A stretch of 7,175 nt of DNA from NCBI GenBank assembly GCA_026713505.1, contig JAPOOH010000008.1:1-7175 (forward strand), read 5' to 3'. The translations under genes and the position numbers were made by a program. Under the pieces are notes generated by a model. That model was given only the letters and a program-made list of their open reading frames with translations. It did not search any database and was not told where the DNA came from. The DNA is from Chloroflexota bacterium. GTDB lineage: Bacteria; Chloroflexota; Dehalococcoidia; Lucifugimonadales; Australimonadaceae. Shown piece by piece: positions 1 through 6,346 of the stretch; position 1 is the stretch's first letter; each line of letters starts with the position of its first letter.

Positions 1-152
1 AGACGAAGCGTGCCGTCGGGCGGAGGAAGGGGCGTGGACTCGGCGATGGGGGTTGGGGTGGGGGTCAGGGTGGGGGTGGGGGTGGGGCTGCTGCACGCCG
101 CAAGGCCAACTGCCATTAGCAATAAGCCGGCGTAGGCTGCTGCTCTCTGCAT
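1..152 (-). CDS. Secreted lipoprotein with Thr-Pro linker, N-terminal part only (runs off left edge)
   Basis: Reading leftward from an ATG at 152-150 gives 50 codons open to the window edge. Residues 1-20 form a classic type II signal peptide: Arg at position 3, a hydrophobic stretch (AGLLLMAVGLAA) and a lipobox ending in Cys20 (L-A-A-C). The mature protein should therefore be lipid-anchored at Cys20 on the outer face of the cytoplasmic membrane. Residues 21-36 are a Ser/Thr-Pro-rich linker (SSPTPTPTLTPTPTP), followed by IAESTPLPPPDG. This linker explains the G-rich tract on the plus strand at 48-87. The functional domain lies outside the window, so no role can be given. The ATG lies 20 nt after the stop of the upstream membrane protein, suggesting one transcript. 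No good Shine-Dalgarno is visible; a TTG at 170-168 is a less likely alternative start. Confidence 0.75.
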   Translation of the reverse strand, partial: MQRAAAYAGLLLMAVGLAACSSPTPTPTLTPTPTPIAESTPLPPPDGTLR

Positions 153-172
153 GCAAAACGGGATGTGCAAGG

Positions 173-1168
173 CTAAGCGTCCGATACGCGCTCCGGCGCC
201 CCGCCGGGATTGCGCAGCGTGCCCAGGCTCATCCTGCCTGTCATGAACAGGGCGATGGCCGTGGGCGGAAGCACGATCAGCAGGTGCATCATCAGCGCGA
301 AGTTCAGTGCAGCCGCCGCGTCCGCCCCTGACTCGGTAAGCATCGTCACGACAGCGAAGTGGTATGTCCCCGCCCCGGAGGGCACGGACGGCACGGCGGA
401 CGTGAAGAACGTCGCGGCGACCAGGATGGTTGCCATCGTCACGGGGTGCACATCCATATCCAACCCCAGGGCCAGCAACCACCCGGCGACGCCCAGCAGC
501 AGCCAGTGCGCGATGTTCGCGCCGAGCGAGAGCCACAGCCGCGCGGGCTCGTCCTTGAGATTCCTGAACCCTTCTACGATGCGCTGCAGGAACGCGAACC
601 TGTCCTGCCAGGGCACGGCCCCGCGCACAACGGCGGTGAGGATGAGCGCACTGACCACGAACATGATGAATGCACCGATCAGTTGGATGTTCGCGTTGGT
701 CGCCCGGACACCCGGGCTGAGGAGGACCCCCAGCGCCATCATCAGGGCAGTCGTGAAGATGTCCAGGACGTTCTCGCCCACGAGCGTTGCGAACGCTCGT
801 GGGAACGGCACGCCGTAGCGGCGGTTGATCATCGCCAGTTGCACCGGCTCGCTCACCATGCGCACAGGTGACAGGTTGTTGAAGCCGAGGCCCGTATTCT
901 GCGTCAGCAGCACCTGGAGGAACGAGACTCCGTCACGGTGCAGCAGCACGTGCCAGCGCGAGGCGCGGAGCGCGATGGCGGCAGCGAGGGGAACAAGGGC
1001 AAGGAGGGCCAGTTCAGGCGGGAACGCGATGAACGCGTCCGCCACTTCCTTCCAGACGATGTTGTGCGCGGCGAGGTAGGCGAGCGACCCGCTGGCGACG
1101 ATGCCGAACGCGGCCTGCACCCACTTGTTCCGGGAGACTCGTAACAGCGCCTGTGCCCACGAAGGCAT
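173..1168 (-). CDS. Lysylphosphatidylglycerol synthase TM / UPF0104 family integral membrane protein
   Basis: The 331-residue protein is strongly hydrophobic, with likely membrane segments near residues 17-35, 52-68, 137-152, 161-181, 213-236, 244-262 and 287-309. The block around residues 97-136 (NNLSPVRMVSEP, then a Tyr-Gly-Val stretch, then GENVLDIF) and the later VPSVPSGAGTYHF (259-271) match the layout of the flippase-like domain of MprF and the YbhN/AglD2-type proteins (LPG_synthase_TM family). Members are thought to move or hold lipids or glycolipids in the membrane. The MprF synthase domain is absent, so aminoacylation is not expected here. The usual Pro-Gly-Gly-x-Gly-x-x-Glu near the C-terminus is altered to Pro-Ser-Gly-Ala-Gly-Thr-Tyr-His. 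A GAGAGGAG stretch lies about 10 nt upstream of the ATG, slightly far for a Shine-Dalgarno. It is probably co-transcribed with the lipoprotein downstream. The substrate is unknown. Confidence 0.8.
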   Translation of the reverse strand: MPSWAQALLRVSRNKWVQAAFGIVASGSLAYLAAHNIVWKEVADAFIAFPPELALLALVPLAAAIALRASRWHVLLHRDGVSFLQVLLTQNTGLGFNNLSPVRMVSEPVQLAMINRRYGVPFPRAFATLVGENVLDIFTTALMMALGVLLSPGVRATNANIQLIGAFIMFVVSALILTAVVRGAVPWQDRFAFLQRIVEGFRNLKDEPARLWLSLGANIAHWLLLGVAGWLLALGLDMDVHPVTMATILVAATFFTSAVPSVPSGAGTYHFAVVTMLTESGADAAAALNFALMMHLLIVLPPTAIALFMTGRMSLGTLRNPGGAPERVSDA

Positions 1169-1206
1169 GAAGACCGTTCTCCTCTCTCAGTCTTCTTTCC
1201 ATCGTC

Positions 1207-1212
1207 TACAAT
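1207..1212 (+). promoter_or_regulatory. Putative -10 element (TACAAT) for a possibly leaderless tatD-family transcript
   Basis: TACAAT at 1207-1212 matches the -10 consensus at five of six positions and ends 6 nt before the ATG at 1219. A start site about 7 nt downstream would fall on or next to the A of the ATG, giving a leaderless mRNA. No Shine-Dalgarno is seen before the ATG. No convincing -35 hexamer is visible, which lowers confidence. Confidence 0.4.
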
Positions 1213-1218
1213 CCAGTC

Positions 1219-2052
1219 ATGCAGGAAGCTGCCGCCCAGAGTTACCGGACCGACCACCCGCTGACCGACGGGCACACGCACATAGACCAGTTCGCACCCG
1301 AAGACACCGGCCCGCTTCTCGACAGAGCACGAGAGGCGAACGTGCGACTGATTATAGCAGCGGGCGTCACCCTGGACTCCTGCCGCCGCGTGCAGGCGCT
1401 CGCCGACGCGCACCCGCAGGTGTACGCGGGCGTCGGCCTGCACCCCGCCGACCTCACCGGCTGGGTCGACGACCGCACCGCCGCCGAGCTACGACAACTC
1501 GCCCGCCACCCGAAGGTCGTCGAGTGGAGCGAGACCGGCCTCGACTACATGCCGCACTCGCCCGCGCACGACGTGCAGCAGGACGCGTTCCGCCGGCAAA
1601 TACGCCTCGCCCGGGAATTCGGTTTGCCGCTCGTGACGCACTCCCGCGAGGCCGACGACGACACGCTCCGCCTGCTGCGGGAGGAGGGCGCAGGCGAGGT
1701 CGGCGGCGCGTGGCACTACTTCCAGGGCGACCTGCGCCTCGCCGAGCGCGTTATCGAGCTCGGCTTCTACATCTCCCTCGCCAAGCCGCTGCTCCGCCTG
1801 CCGGAGTTGCAGGCCGCGGTGGAGCAACTGCCGCTGGACCGCATCGTCATCGAGACAGACTCGTACCCCCAGCCGTTCAAGAAGAACCCTATCCGTCGCA
1901 CGGAGCCGTGGCACCTCCCGCAGGTCGCAGAGAAGCTCGCCGAACTCCAGCGCACGGACGTTGAGACCGTCGCCGAGGTCACCACCGCGAATTACCTGCG
2001 GATGCTGCGTGGGCGCGTGGACGCGGAAGTGCTGCTGCCTGCCAGAGACTAG
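1219..2052 (+). CDS. TatD-family metal-dependent hydrolase (putative DNase)
   Basis: This 277-residue protein has the length and motif order of the TatD family, TIM-barrel amidohydrolase-like enzymes that use two divalent metals and act as 3'-5' DNases or repair nucleases in the cytoplasm. All the expected metal ligands can be seen: His19 and His21 with Asp23 (DGHTHID), His75 in GVGLHP, Glu105 in SETGLDY, His141 in THSREA, His166 in WHYFQG, and Asp214 in IETDSYP. The WHYFQG form differs from the usual HCFSG, so it may be a divergent paralogue. The start is well constrained. A TGA lies in frame at 1168-1170, no ATG/GTG/TTG occurs between it and 1219, and a later start would remove the HxHxD motif. 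It is divergent from the membrane-protein gene and convergent with the Nudix gene, sharing a CTAG at the stops. The exact substrate is not inferable. Confidence 0.9.
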   Translation: MQEAAAQSYRTDHPLTDGHTHIDQFAPEDTGPLLDRAREANVRLIIAAGVTLDSCRRVQALADAHPQVYAGVGLHPADLTGWVDDRTAAELRQLARHPKVVEWSETGLDYMPHSPAHDVQQDAFRRQIRLAREFGLPLVTHSREADDDTLRLLREEGAGEVGGAWHYFQGDLRLAERVIELGFYISLAKPLLRLPELQAAVEQLPLDRIVIETDSYPQPFKKNPIRRTEPWHLPQVAEKLAELQRTDVETVAEVTTANYLRMLRGRVDAEVLLPARD

Positions 2053-2648
2053 ACGCCCCTGGGCAGGACCCCGAATACCGACCAGCCCGGGCGCAGTTCG
2101 AACGAGTCCTGGTGGGAAACGAACCCACCGCTGTCTTCTGCAGCGAGCGCAAGCTTGATCGCCCACAAGGACATCGCCTGCATTCCCATCTTCTCCTCGA
2201 GTTCCGGCATGGTGAAGAATCCTGCGTCGAGCGATTCCACGCCATCCGCGCGCGGCTCTCCCGACATCCACTCCAGCCGGAAGACGACGTAGAGGTTGGC
2301 CACCGGGCGTTCGGGCGTGCTTGCCGAATGCCGGAAGCCGATCACCTCCCGCACCGTTGCGACTATCCCTGCCTCTTCCCGCACCTCCCGCTCCGCCGCG
2401 TGAGGGATCGCTTCGTCGGCCTCGACATACCCGCCCGGTATCTGCCAGTTCCCCCGGCCGGGGTTGAGCCCCCGCTGGATGAGGAGCGCCTTGCCGTCGC
2501 GGATGACGACGCCCCCGCAACCGATGGATGACTCACCGAAGTGCAGGAACCCGCAGCCGTCCGCCACGCACGCGGGTCGCTCCCGGCCTCCGTCGAACTT
2601 CGAATCCAGCACCGACCCGCACCGCGGGCAGTAGACAGGTGGACTCAT
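2049..2648 (-). CDS. Nudix hydrolase with N-terminal zinc ribbon
   Basis: The 199-residue protein opens with a zinc ribbon (Cys7, Cys10, Cys27, Cys32), a typical addition in Nudix proteins of the ADP-ribose/NADH pyrophosphatase-like group. A perfect Nudix box follows at residues 73-95: Gly73-x5-Glu79-x7-Arg87-Glu88-Val-x-Glu91-Glu92-x-Gly94-Ile, preceded by WQIPGG. These residues bind Mg2+ or Mn2+ and hydrolyse a nucleoside diphosphate linked to another group. The substrate is not clear from the sequence, though a nucleotide sugar, ADP-ribose or dinucleotide is likely. The protein lacks the NudC SQPWPFPxS motif, so it should not be called NudC. The start at 2648 is supported by GAGGAG (plus-strand 2657-2662), 8 nt upstream. 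Its stop overlaps the TatD gene stop in a convergent CTAG. About 57 nt of leader separate the ATG from a potential structured element at 2705-2742. Confidence 0.9.
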   Translation of the reverse strand: MSPPVYCPRCGSVLDSKFDGGRERPACVADGCGFLHFGESSIGCGGVVIRDGKALLIQRGLNPGRGNWQIPGGYVEADEAIPHAAEREVREEAGIVATVREVIGFRHSASTPERPVANLYVVFRLEWMSGEPRADGVESLDAGFFTMPELEEKMGMQAMSLWAIKLALAAEDSGGFVSHQDSFELRPGWSVFGVLPRGV

Positions 2649-2704
2649 GGCGTCAACTCCTCAAAATCTCTGGACCGTTCCCCATCCTACCCTGCCTGTA
2701 AACC

Positions 2705-2742
2705 GGTGCTTGAGGTCCGCCGGGACGGCTCTCGCCAGCACC
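2705..2742 (-). promoter_or_regulatory. Potential three-way-junction RNA structure in the Nudix leader region
   Basis: On the minus strand, GGTGCT and AGCACC pair as a 6-bp outer stem. They enclose two short hairpins: GGC-GAGA-GCC, whose loop is a GNRA tetraloop only on this strand, and GTCC-CGGC-GGAC. A CTCA linker follows. The element ends about 57 nt before the Nudix start codon. A later GGTCC (plus-strand 2672-2676) could pair with GGACC of the second hairpin, giving an alternative fold. The stems are short and I recognise no known riboswitch, so it may be chance. Confidence 0.25.
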
Positions 2743-2785
2743 ATTTCTCTCTCGTACTACCCTCCTGAAGGCGTGTGGTTCAGCG

Positions 2786-2814
2786 TTGCGCCGGACAGCA
2801 CCACCCCTTACAGT
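2786..2814 (+). promoter_or_regulatory. Putative sigma70-type promoter for the SPFH operon
   Basis: TTGCGC (2786-2791) and TACAGT (2809-2814) are separated by 17 bp, the standard spacing. The -10 resembles the TACAAT seen before two other genes in this window. It would give a 5' leader of roughly 28 nt ending in the Shine-Dalgarno at 2839-2844. No sigma-W-like (TGAAAC/CGTA) pair with proper spacing was seen. Confidence 0.4.
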
Positions 2815-2838
2815 GGATTGAGACCCACTTGCACCGGC

Positions 2839-2844
2839 AAGGAG
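2839..2844 (+). promoter_or_regulatory. Shine-Dalgarno AAGGAG that fixes the SPFH gene start
   Basis: AAGGAG lies 5 nt before the ATG at 2850. The frame is open further upstream to a possible start at 2775. The Shine-Dalgarno and the family-typical N-terminus (Met-Ala-Ile-Trp-Asp-Lys-Ile) both favour 2850, and the putative promoter lies within the longer version. Confidence 0.75.
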
Positions 2845-2849
2845 CAGTC

Positions 2850-3947
2850 ATGGCTATCTGGGACAAGATACGAGGCGAGTTCATCGACATCGTCGAGTGG
2901 ACCGACGATTCGCAGGACACGCTCGTCTACCGCTTCCAGCGGTACGACAACGAGATCAAGTACGGCGCGCAGCTGGTCGTGCGCGAAGGGCAAAACGCAG
3001 CCTTCGTGAACATGGGCCAGCTGGCCGACGTTTTCGCTCCGGGCATGCACGTACTGGAGACTGGCAACCTGCCTATCCTTTCGACTCTCCAGGGCTGGAA
3101 GTACGGCTTCTCCCGCCCGTTCAAGGCAGAGGTCTACTTCGTCAGCACCAGGCGATTCACCGACCTCAAGTGGGGCACCAAGAACCCCTTGATGCTCCGC
3201 GACGCGGACTTCGGACTCGTGCGCCTGCGGGCATTCGGCACCTACGCCATACGTGTGCATGACACTGCCGTCCTGCTGCGGGAGCTCGTGGGCACCTCAG
3301 GGCACTACAGGACCGAGGACATCACCGACCAGCTGCGCAACATCATCGTGTCGCGGTTCGCCGACCTGATCGGCGAGAGCAACATACCCGCGCTGGACCT
3401 GGTCTCGAACTATGACGAGCTCGGTTCCTTCATGGCCTCCAAGGTCAGGCCGGAGTTCAACGCCTATGGACTGGAGCTCACCAAGCTCCTCGTTGAGAAC
3501 GTGTCGCTGCCTGCCGAGGTGGAGGCCGCACTCGACAAGCGCACAAGCATGGGCGCGGTCGGCAATCTGAACGCGTTCACCCAGTTCCAGGCGGCGACCG
3601 CCATGGAGGCCGCGGCCAACAACCCCGGCACCGCAGGCAGCGCGGTAGGCCTGGGCATGGGCATGATGATGGGTGGCCAACTCGGCCACACCGCCGCGCC
3701 CCCGGCTGCGGCGCCCGCCCCGCCGCCCATCCCCCAGCCGGTGCAGTTCTTCGTCGCCGTCAACGGGCAGCAGACGGGGCCGTTCGGCATGGACGTGCTC
3801 GCCGCGCAGGTGCAGCAGGGCCAGCTCACTCCGGACACGCTCGTGTGGCAGGCGGGCATGGCCCAGTGGGGAAGGGCAGCGGACGTCGGAACGCTGGCCG
3901 CACTGTTCGGCGCCACCCCGCCCCCGTTGCCGCCCCAGGCCCCCTAG
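2850..3947 (+). CDS. SPFH-domain protein (YdjI-like) with C-terminal GYF_2 domain
   Basis: The 365-residue product begins MAIWDKIRGEFIDIVEW, followed by a stomatin/prohibitin-type (SPFH) region over about residues 25-230. This includes QLVVREGQNAAFV (41-53), a GxHxLETGNLPIL stretch (65-77) and FGTYAIRVHD (129-138), characteristic of the YdjI/COG4260 branch, often mislabelled virion core protein. An Ala-rich helical part (about 221-258) and a Gly/Met-rich stretch (GLGMGMMMGG) come next, then a Pro-rich linker. Residues about 299-353 form a GYF_2 domain (FFVAVNGQQTGPFGMDVLAAQ, later WQAGMAQWGRAAD). B. subtilis YdjI is known to end in a zinc ribbon; here GYF_2 takes that place. There is no N-terminal membrane helix, so membrane association is probably peripheral or through a partner. 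It lies 30 bp before the zinc-ribbon membrane protein, almost certainly in one operon. A membrane-stress scaffold role is inferred from the family. Confidence 0.88.
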   Translation: MAIWDKIRGEFIDIVEWTDDSQDTLVYRFQRYDNEIKYGAQLVVREGQNAAFVNMGQLADVFAPGMHVLETGNLPILSTLQGWKYGFSRPFKAEVYFVSTRRFTDLKWGTKNPLMLRDADFGLVRLRAFGTYAIRVHDTAVLLRELVGTSGHYRTEDITDQLRNIIVSRFADLIGESNIPALDLVSNYDELGSFMASKVRPEFNAYGLELTKLLVENVSLPAEVEAALDKRTSMGAVGNLNAFTQFQAATAMEAAANNPGTAGSAVGLGMGMMMGGQLGHTAAPPAAAPAPPPIPQPVQFFVAVNGQQTGPFGMDVLAAQVQQGQLTPDTLVWQAGMAQWGRAADVGTLAALFGATPPPLPPQAP

Positions 3948-3977
3948 CCATCTGACCTGCTCTACGACAGGAGTCCC

Positions 3978-5078
3978 ATGACGACGGAAACGCAGGCAGA
4001 ACGCAGCCCGGACGATTTCTCATGCGAGCAGTGCGGCTCGTTGCTCGAGTTCCAGCCGGGCAAGAACATGCTCGTCTGCGGGCACTGCGGATTCGAGTCT
4101 CCTCTCCCTGAGTCCAGCGAGGAGATCGAAGAGATCGACTTCCACGAACGGCTGGCATCCCTCGAGAGCGGCGAGGACCTCGAAGAGGTGACCACGGTCT
4201 CCTGTCCGAGCTGCGGCGCGGACTTCGAGCGGGACGCGAACCTCTCCTCGGAGGAGTGTCCCTTCTGCGGCACCACCATCGTCGCCGAGGGAGGCTCCCA
4301 CAAACAGATCAAGCCGCGCTCGCTGCTCCCCTTCAAGGTAGAGCGGGAACGCGCCCGCGCGCTCTTCCGCCGGTGGGTGTCGAAGCTGTGGTTCGCTCCC
4401 AACGACTTCAAGAAGCGCGCCCGGCTGGACACGACGCTCTCCGGCATGTACGTCCCGCACTGGACCTACGACAGCTCGGTCACGACGGAGTACACGGGGC
4501 AGCGGGGTGTCCACTACTACGTGCCGGTGAGCACGGGCAAGGGCACCACCATGGTGCGGCGCACGTGGTGGACGCCGGTCAGCGGCACGGTGGACAACAC
4601 GTTCGACGACGTCCTGGTGCTCGCGAGCCACTCCTTGCCCCGGAAGTACATGGAGAAGCTGGAGCCGTGGGGACTCCCCGACCTCGTACCGTTCCAGAAC
4701 GAGTACATGAGCGGCTTCCGCGCTGAGAGCTACCAGGTCGGCCTGGAACAGGGCTTCGCAGAGGCCCGCCAGCAGATGGACGAGCCCATACGCCAGACGA
4801 TCCGTTTCCAGATCGGCGGGGACGAGCAGATCATCCAGTGGAAGCACTCCGAGTTCAACGACATCACCTTCAAGCACATCCTGCTGCCGGTGTGGATCAG
4901 CGCGTATCGCTACAGGAACAAGCCCTTCCGTTTCCTGGTCAACGCCCGAACCGGAGAGGTGCAGGGTGAGCGGCCCTGGAGCTGGGTGAAGATACTCTCC
5001 GCTGCAGCCGCAGCCGCGGTGGTGCTGTCGGGGGCCCTCATCGTCATCTACGAGGGAGCCAAACCGGCGATGGTCTAG
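3978..5078 (+). CDS. Double zinc-ribbon protein with C-terminal membrane anchor (YdjG-like)
   Basis: The 366-residue protein carries two zinc ribbons near the N-terminus: Cys16, Cys19, Cys34, Cys37 and Cys76, Cys79, Cys94, Cys97, separated by an acidic stretch (ESSEEIEEIDF, about residues 45-55). A conserved body follows with LLPFKVERERA (117-127), GMYVPHWTYDS (156-166) and ILLPVWISAYRYRNKPFRFLV (301-321). A hydrophobic segment (about 339-357) anchors the C-terminus. This layout fits the YdjG group, often misnamed replication factor Y or helicase; no helicase motif (Walker A or DEAD/DEAH) is present. In B. subtilis, ydjG is in the pspA operon with ydjH and ydjI, so a membrane-associated partner of the SPFH protein is likely. 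AGGAG (3969-3973) lies 4 nt before the ATG. Its stop is 22 bp from the convergent CoA-transferase stop, with no terminator hairpin evident between them. Confidence 0.85.
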   Translation: MTTETQAERSPDDFSCEQCGSLLEFQPGKNMLVCGHCGFESPLPESSEEIEEIDFHERLASLESGEDLEEVTTVSCPSCGADFERDANLSSEECPFCGTTIVAEGGSHKQIKPRSLLPFKVERERARALFRRWVSKLWFAPNDFKKRARLDTTLSGMYVPHWTYDSSVTTEYTGQRGVHYYVPVSTGKGTTMVRRTWWTPVSGTVDNTFDDVLVLASHSLPRKYMEKLEPWGLPDLVPFQNEYMSGFRAESYQVGLEQGFAEARQQMDEPIRQTIRFQIGGDEQIIQWKHSEFNDITFKHILLPVWISAYRYRNKPFRFLVNARTGEVQGERPWSWVKILSAAAAAAVVLSGALIVIYEGAKPAMV

Positions 5079-5100
5079 CGCGCCCGGCCCGGCGTCGCTT

Positions 5101-6306
5101 CTACCCCACTGCGCCGCACGCGCGGAGCGCTGCCGCCTCCTCCGCGCCGATGCCCGCCTCCGCCAGCACCGCGTCCGTGTGCTCGCCCGGTTCCGGCGCA
5201 CCTCGCCGCACCCCGCCCGGCGTCCGCGAGTGTTTCACCGGTGTGTTCGTGAACGTCACCGCGCCCGCCTGCGGCGCCTCTGCTTCGACGAACATACCGC
5301 GGAAGTTGAGCTGCGGGTCGACGGCCACCTGCGAGACGTCCTGCACGGGGCCTACCGCGATGCCCGCCGGGCCGAGCAGGTCCACCCAATCGCCGGTGGT
5401 GCGCTGCGCGAGCGCCGACTCCAGGTGGGGCCGCAGCTCGTCGTAGTTCACGCGCCGCAGCCAGCCGGACGCGAAGCGCTCGTCGTCCTTGAGTTCGGGT
5501 TTGCCGATGAGTGTCGCGAACCGCCCCCAGTGGCCGGTGGGGCCGTCCGACACGGCCACCGCCACGTAGCCGTCCTTCGTCGGCAGTGCCTGCACCGGCG
5601 CGGTGACCGGGTGCCGCGTGCCGATGCGCTCCGGCATCTCACCGAGCGCGAAGTAGCGCATCAGCGGGTTCTCCAGTATCGCAGCCTGGCAGTCGAGCAT
5701 CGCCATGTCGATATGCTGGCCGAGGCCGGAGCGTCCGCGCTCAACGACCGCGGAGAGCACGCCGATGGTCGTGAACAGCGCAGCGGTGATGTCGCCCATG
5801 CTCACACCGGGACGCACCGGGCCGCCGCCCTCTTCGCCGGTGATGCTCAGCATGCCGCCCATCGCCTGCACGATCACGTCCAGCGCAGCCCTTTTCGCGA
5901 ACGGCCCGTCCTGCCCGAAGCCGGAGACCGACGCCATGATGAGCCTCGGGTTTCGGGCGCTGAGCGTCGCGTAGTCCACGCCCAGGTTGGTCATCGTTCC
6001 CGGGCGGAAGTTCTCCGTCACGACATCCGCGCCGTCCACCAGTCGCAGGAAGGCGTCCCTCCCCGCCGGGTTCTTCAGGTCGATGACGATGCTGCGCTTG
6101 CCACGGTTCACGCTCGTGAAGTAGGTGCTGCGCGGTTGGCCGTCGCTCCCCGTGAAGAACGGCCCGTTGCGGCGCGCCTGGTCGCCGCCGGGCTGCTCCA
6201 CCTTCACCACGTCCGCACCGAGGTCGGCGAGGATCATGGTGCAGTAGGGGCCTGCCAGGATGCGGGTGAGGTCGACGACGCGTATCCCTTCGAGGGGGCC
6301 GGGCAT
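5101..6306 (-). CDS. Family III CoA-transferase (CaiB/BaiF type)
   Basis: The 401-residue length is typical of the family, whose subunits form interlocked dimers and move CoA between acyl-CoA and a free carboxylic acid in the cytoplasm. Hallmarks in order are LEGIRVVDLTRILAGPYCTM (5-24), LADLGADVVKVEQP (26-39), NRGKRSIVIDLKNPAG (67-82), VTENFRPG (96-103), and SGFGQDGP (128-135). GVSMGDI (167-173) contains Asp172, which aligns with the catalytic Asp of formyl-CoA transferase (Asp169). That Asp and the NRGK/RPG motifs favour a transferase over alpha-methylacyl-CoA racemase, but the acyl substrate cannot be deduced. The start is supported by AAGGAGG (plus-strand 6313-6319), 6 nt before the ATG. 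Upstream lie a TACAAT -10, an 18-bp inverted repeat and a phased repeat array, so local control is plausible. A FabI-like gene lies upstream in the same direction but 810 bp away, too far for a clear operon. Confidence 0.92.
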   Translation of the reverse strand: MPGPLEGIRVVDLTRILAGPYCTMILADLGADVVKVEQPGGDQARRNGPFFTGSDGQPRSTYFTSVNRGKRSIVIDLKNPAGRDAFLRLVDGADVVTENFRPGTMTNLGVDYATLSARNPRLIMASVSGFGQDGPFAKRAALDVIVQAMGGMLSITGEEGGGPVRPGVSMGDITAALFTTIGVLSAVVERGRSGLGQHIDMAMLDCQAAILENPLMRYFALGEMPERIGTRHPVTAPVQALPTKDGYVAVAVSDGPTGHWGRFATLIGKPELKDDERFASGWLRRVNYDELRPHLESALAQRTTGDWVDLLGPAGIAVGPVQDVSQVAVDPQLNFRGMFVEAEAPQAGAVTFTNTPVKHSRTPGGVRRGAPEPGEHTDAVLAEAGIGAEEAAALRACGAVG

Positions 6307-6340
6307 GGGGCGCCTCCTTCACGGCGGAACGGATGGCGGG

Positions 6341-6346
6341 ATTGTA
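6341..6346 (-). promoter_or_regulatory. Putative -10 element (TACAAT) for the CoA-transferase gene
   Basis: The minus strand reads TACAAT here, 34 nt before the start codon. It would give a leader of about 28 nt containing the strong AAGGAGG. No good -35 hexamer is present at the usual spacing; that position is occupied by an inverted repeat (6347-6364), which could suggest activator or repressor control. Confidence 0.45.

Noticed and set aside
1489..2520. Long open frame of 343 codons on the minus strand across the TatD and Nudix genes
   Set aside because: Both underlying genes have clear catalytic motifs in other frames. This frame is low-complexity Arg/Gly-rich and has no motif.
2775..2849. 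Longer N-terminus for the SPFH protein starting at 2775
   Set aside because: The extra 25 residues do not look family-like. They overlap the putative promoter, and the AAGGAG 5 nt before 2850 supports the shorter form.
5079..5100. Terminator between the convergent YdjG-like and CoA-transferase genes
   Set aside because: The 22-bp gap contains only a GC-rich stretch, with no stem-loop plus T-run visible.
4020..5201. Open frame of 393 codons on the minus strand opposite the zinc-ribbon protein
   Set aside because: It is an antisense shadow of the YdjG-like gene. It is rich in Arg, Leu and Val without recognisable domains.
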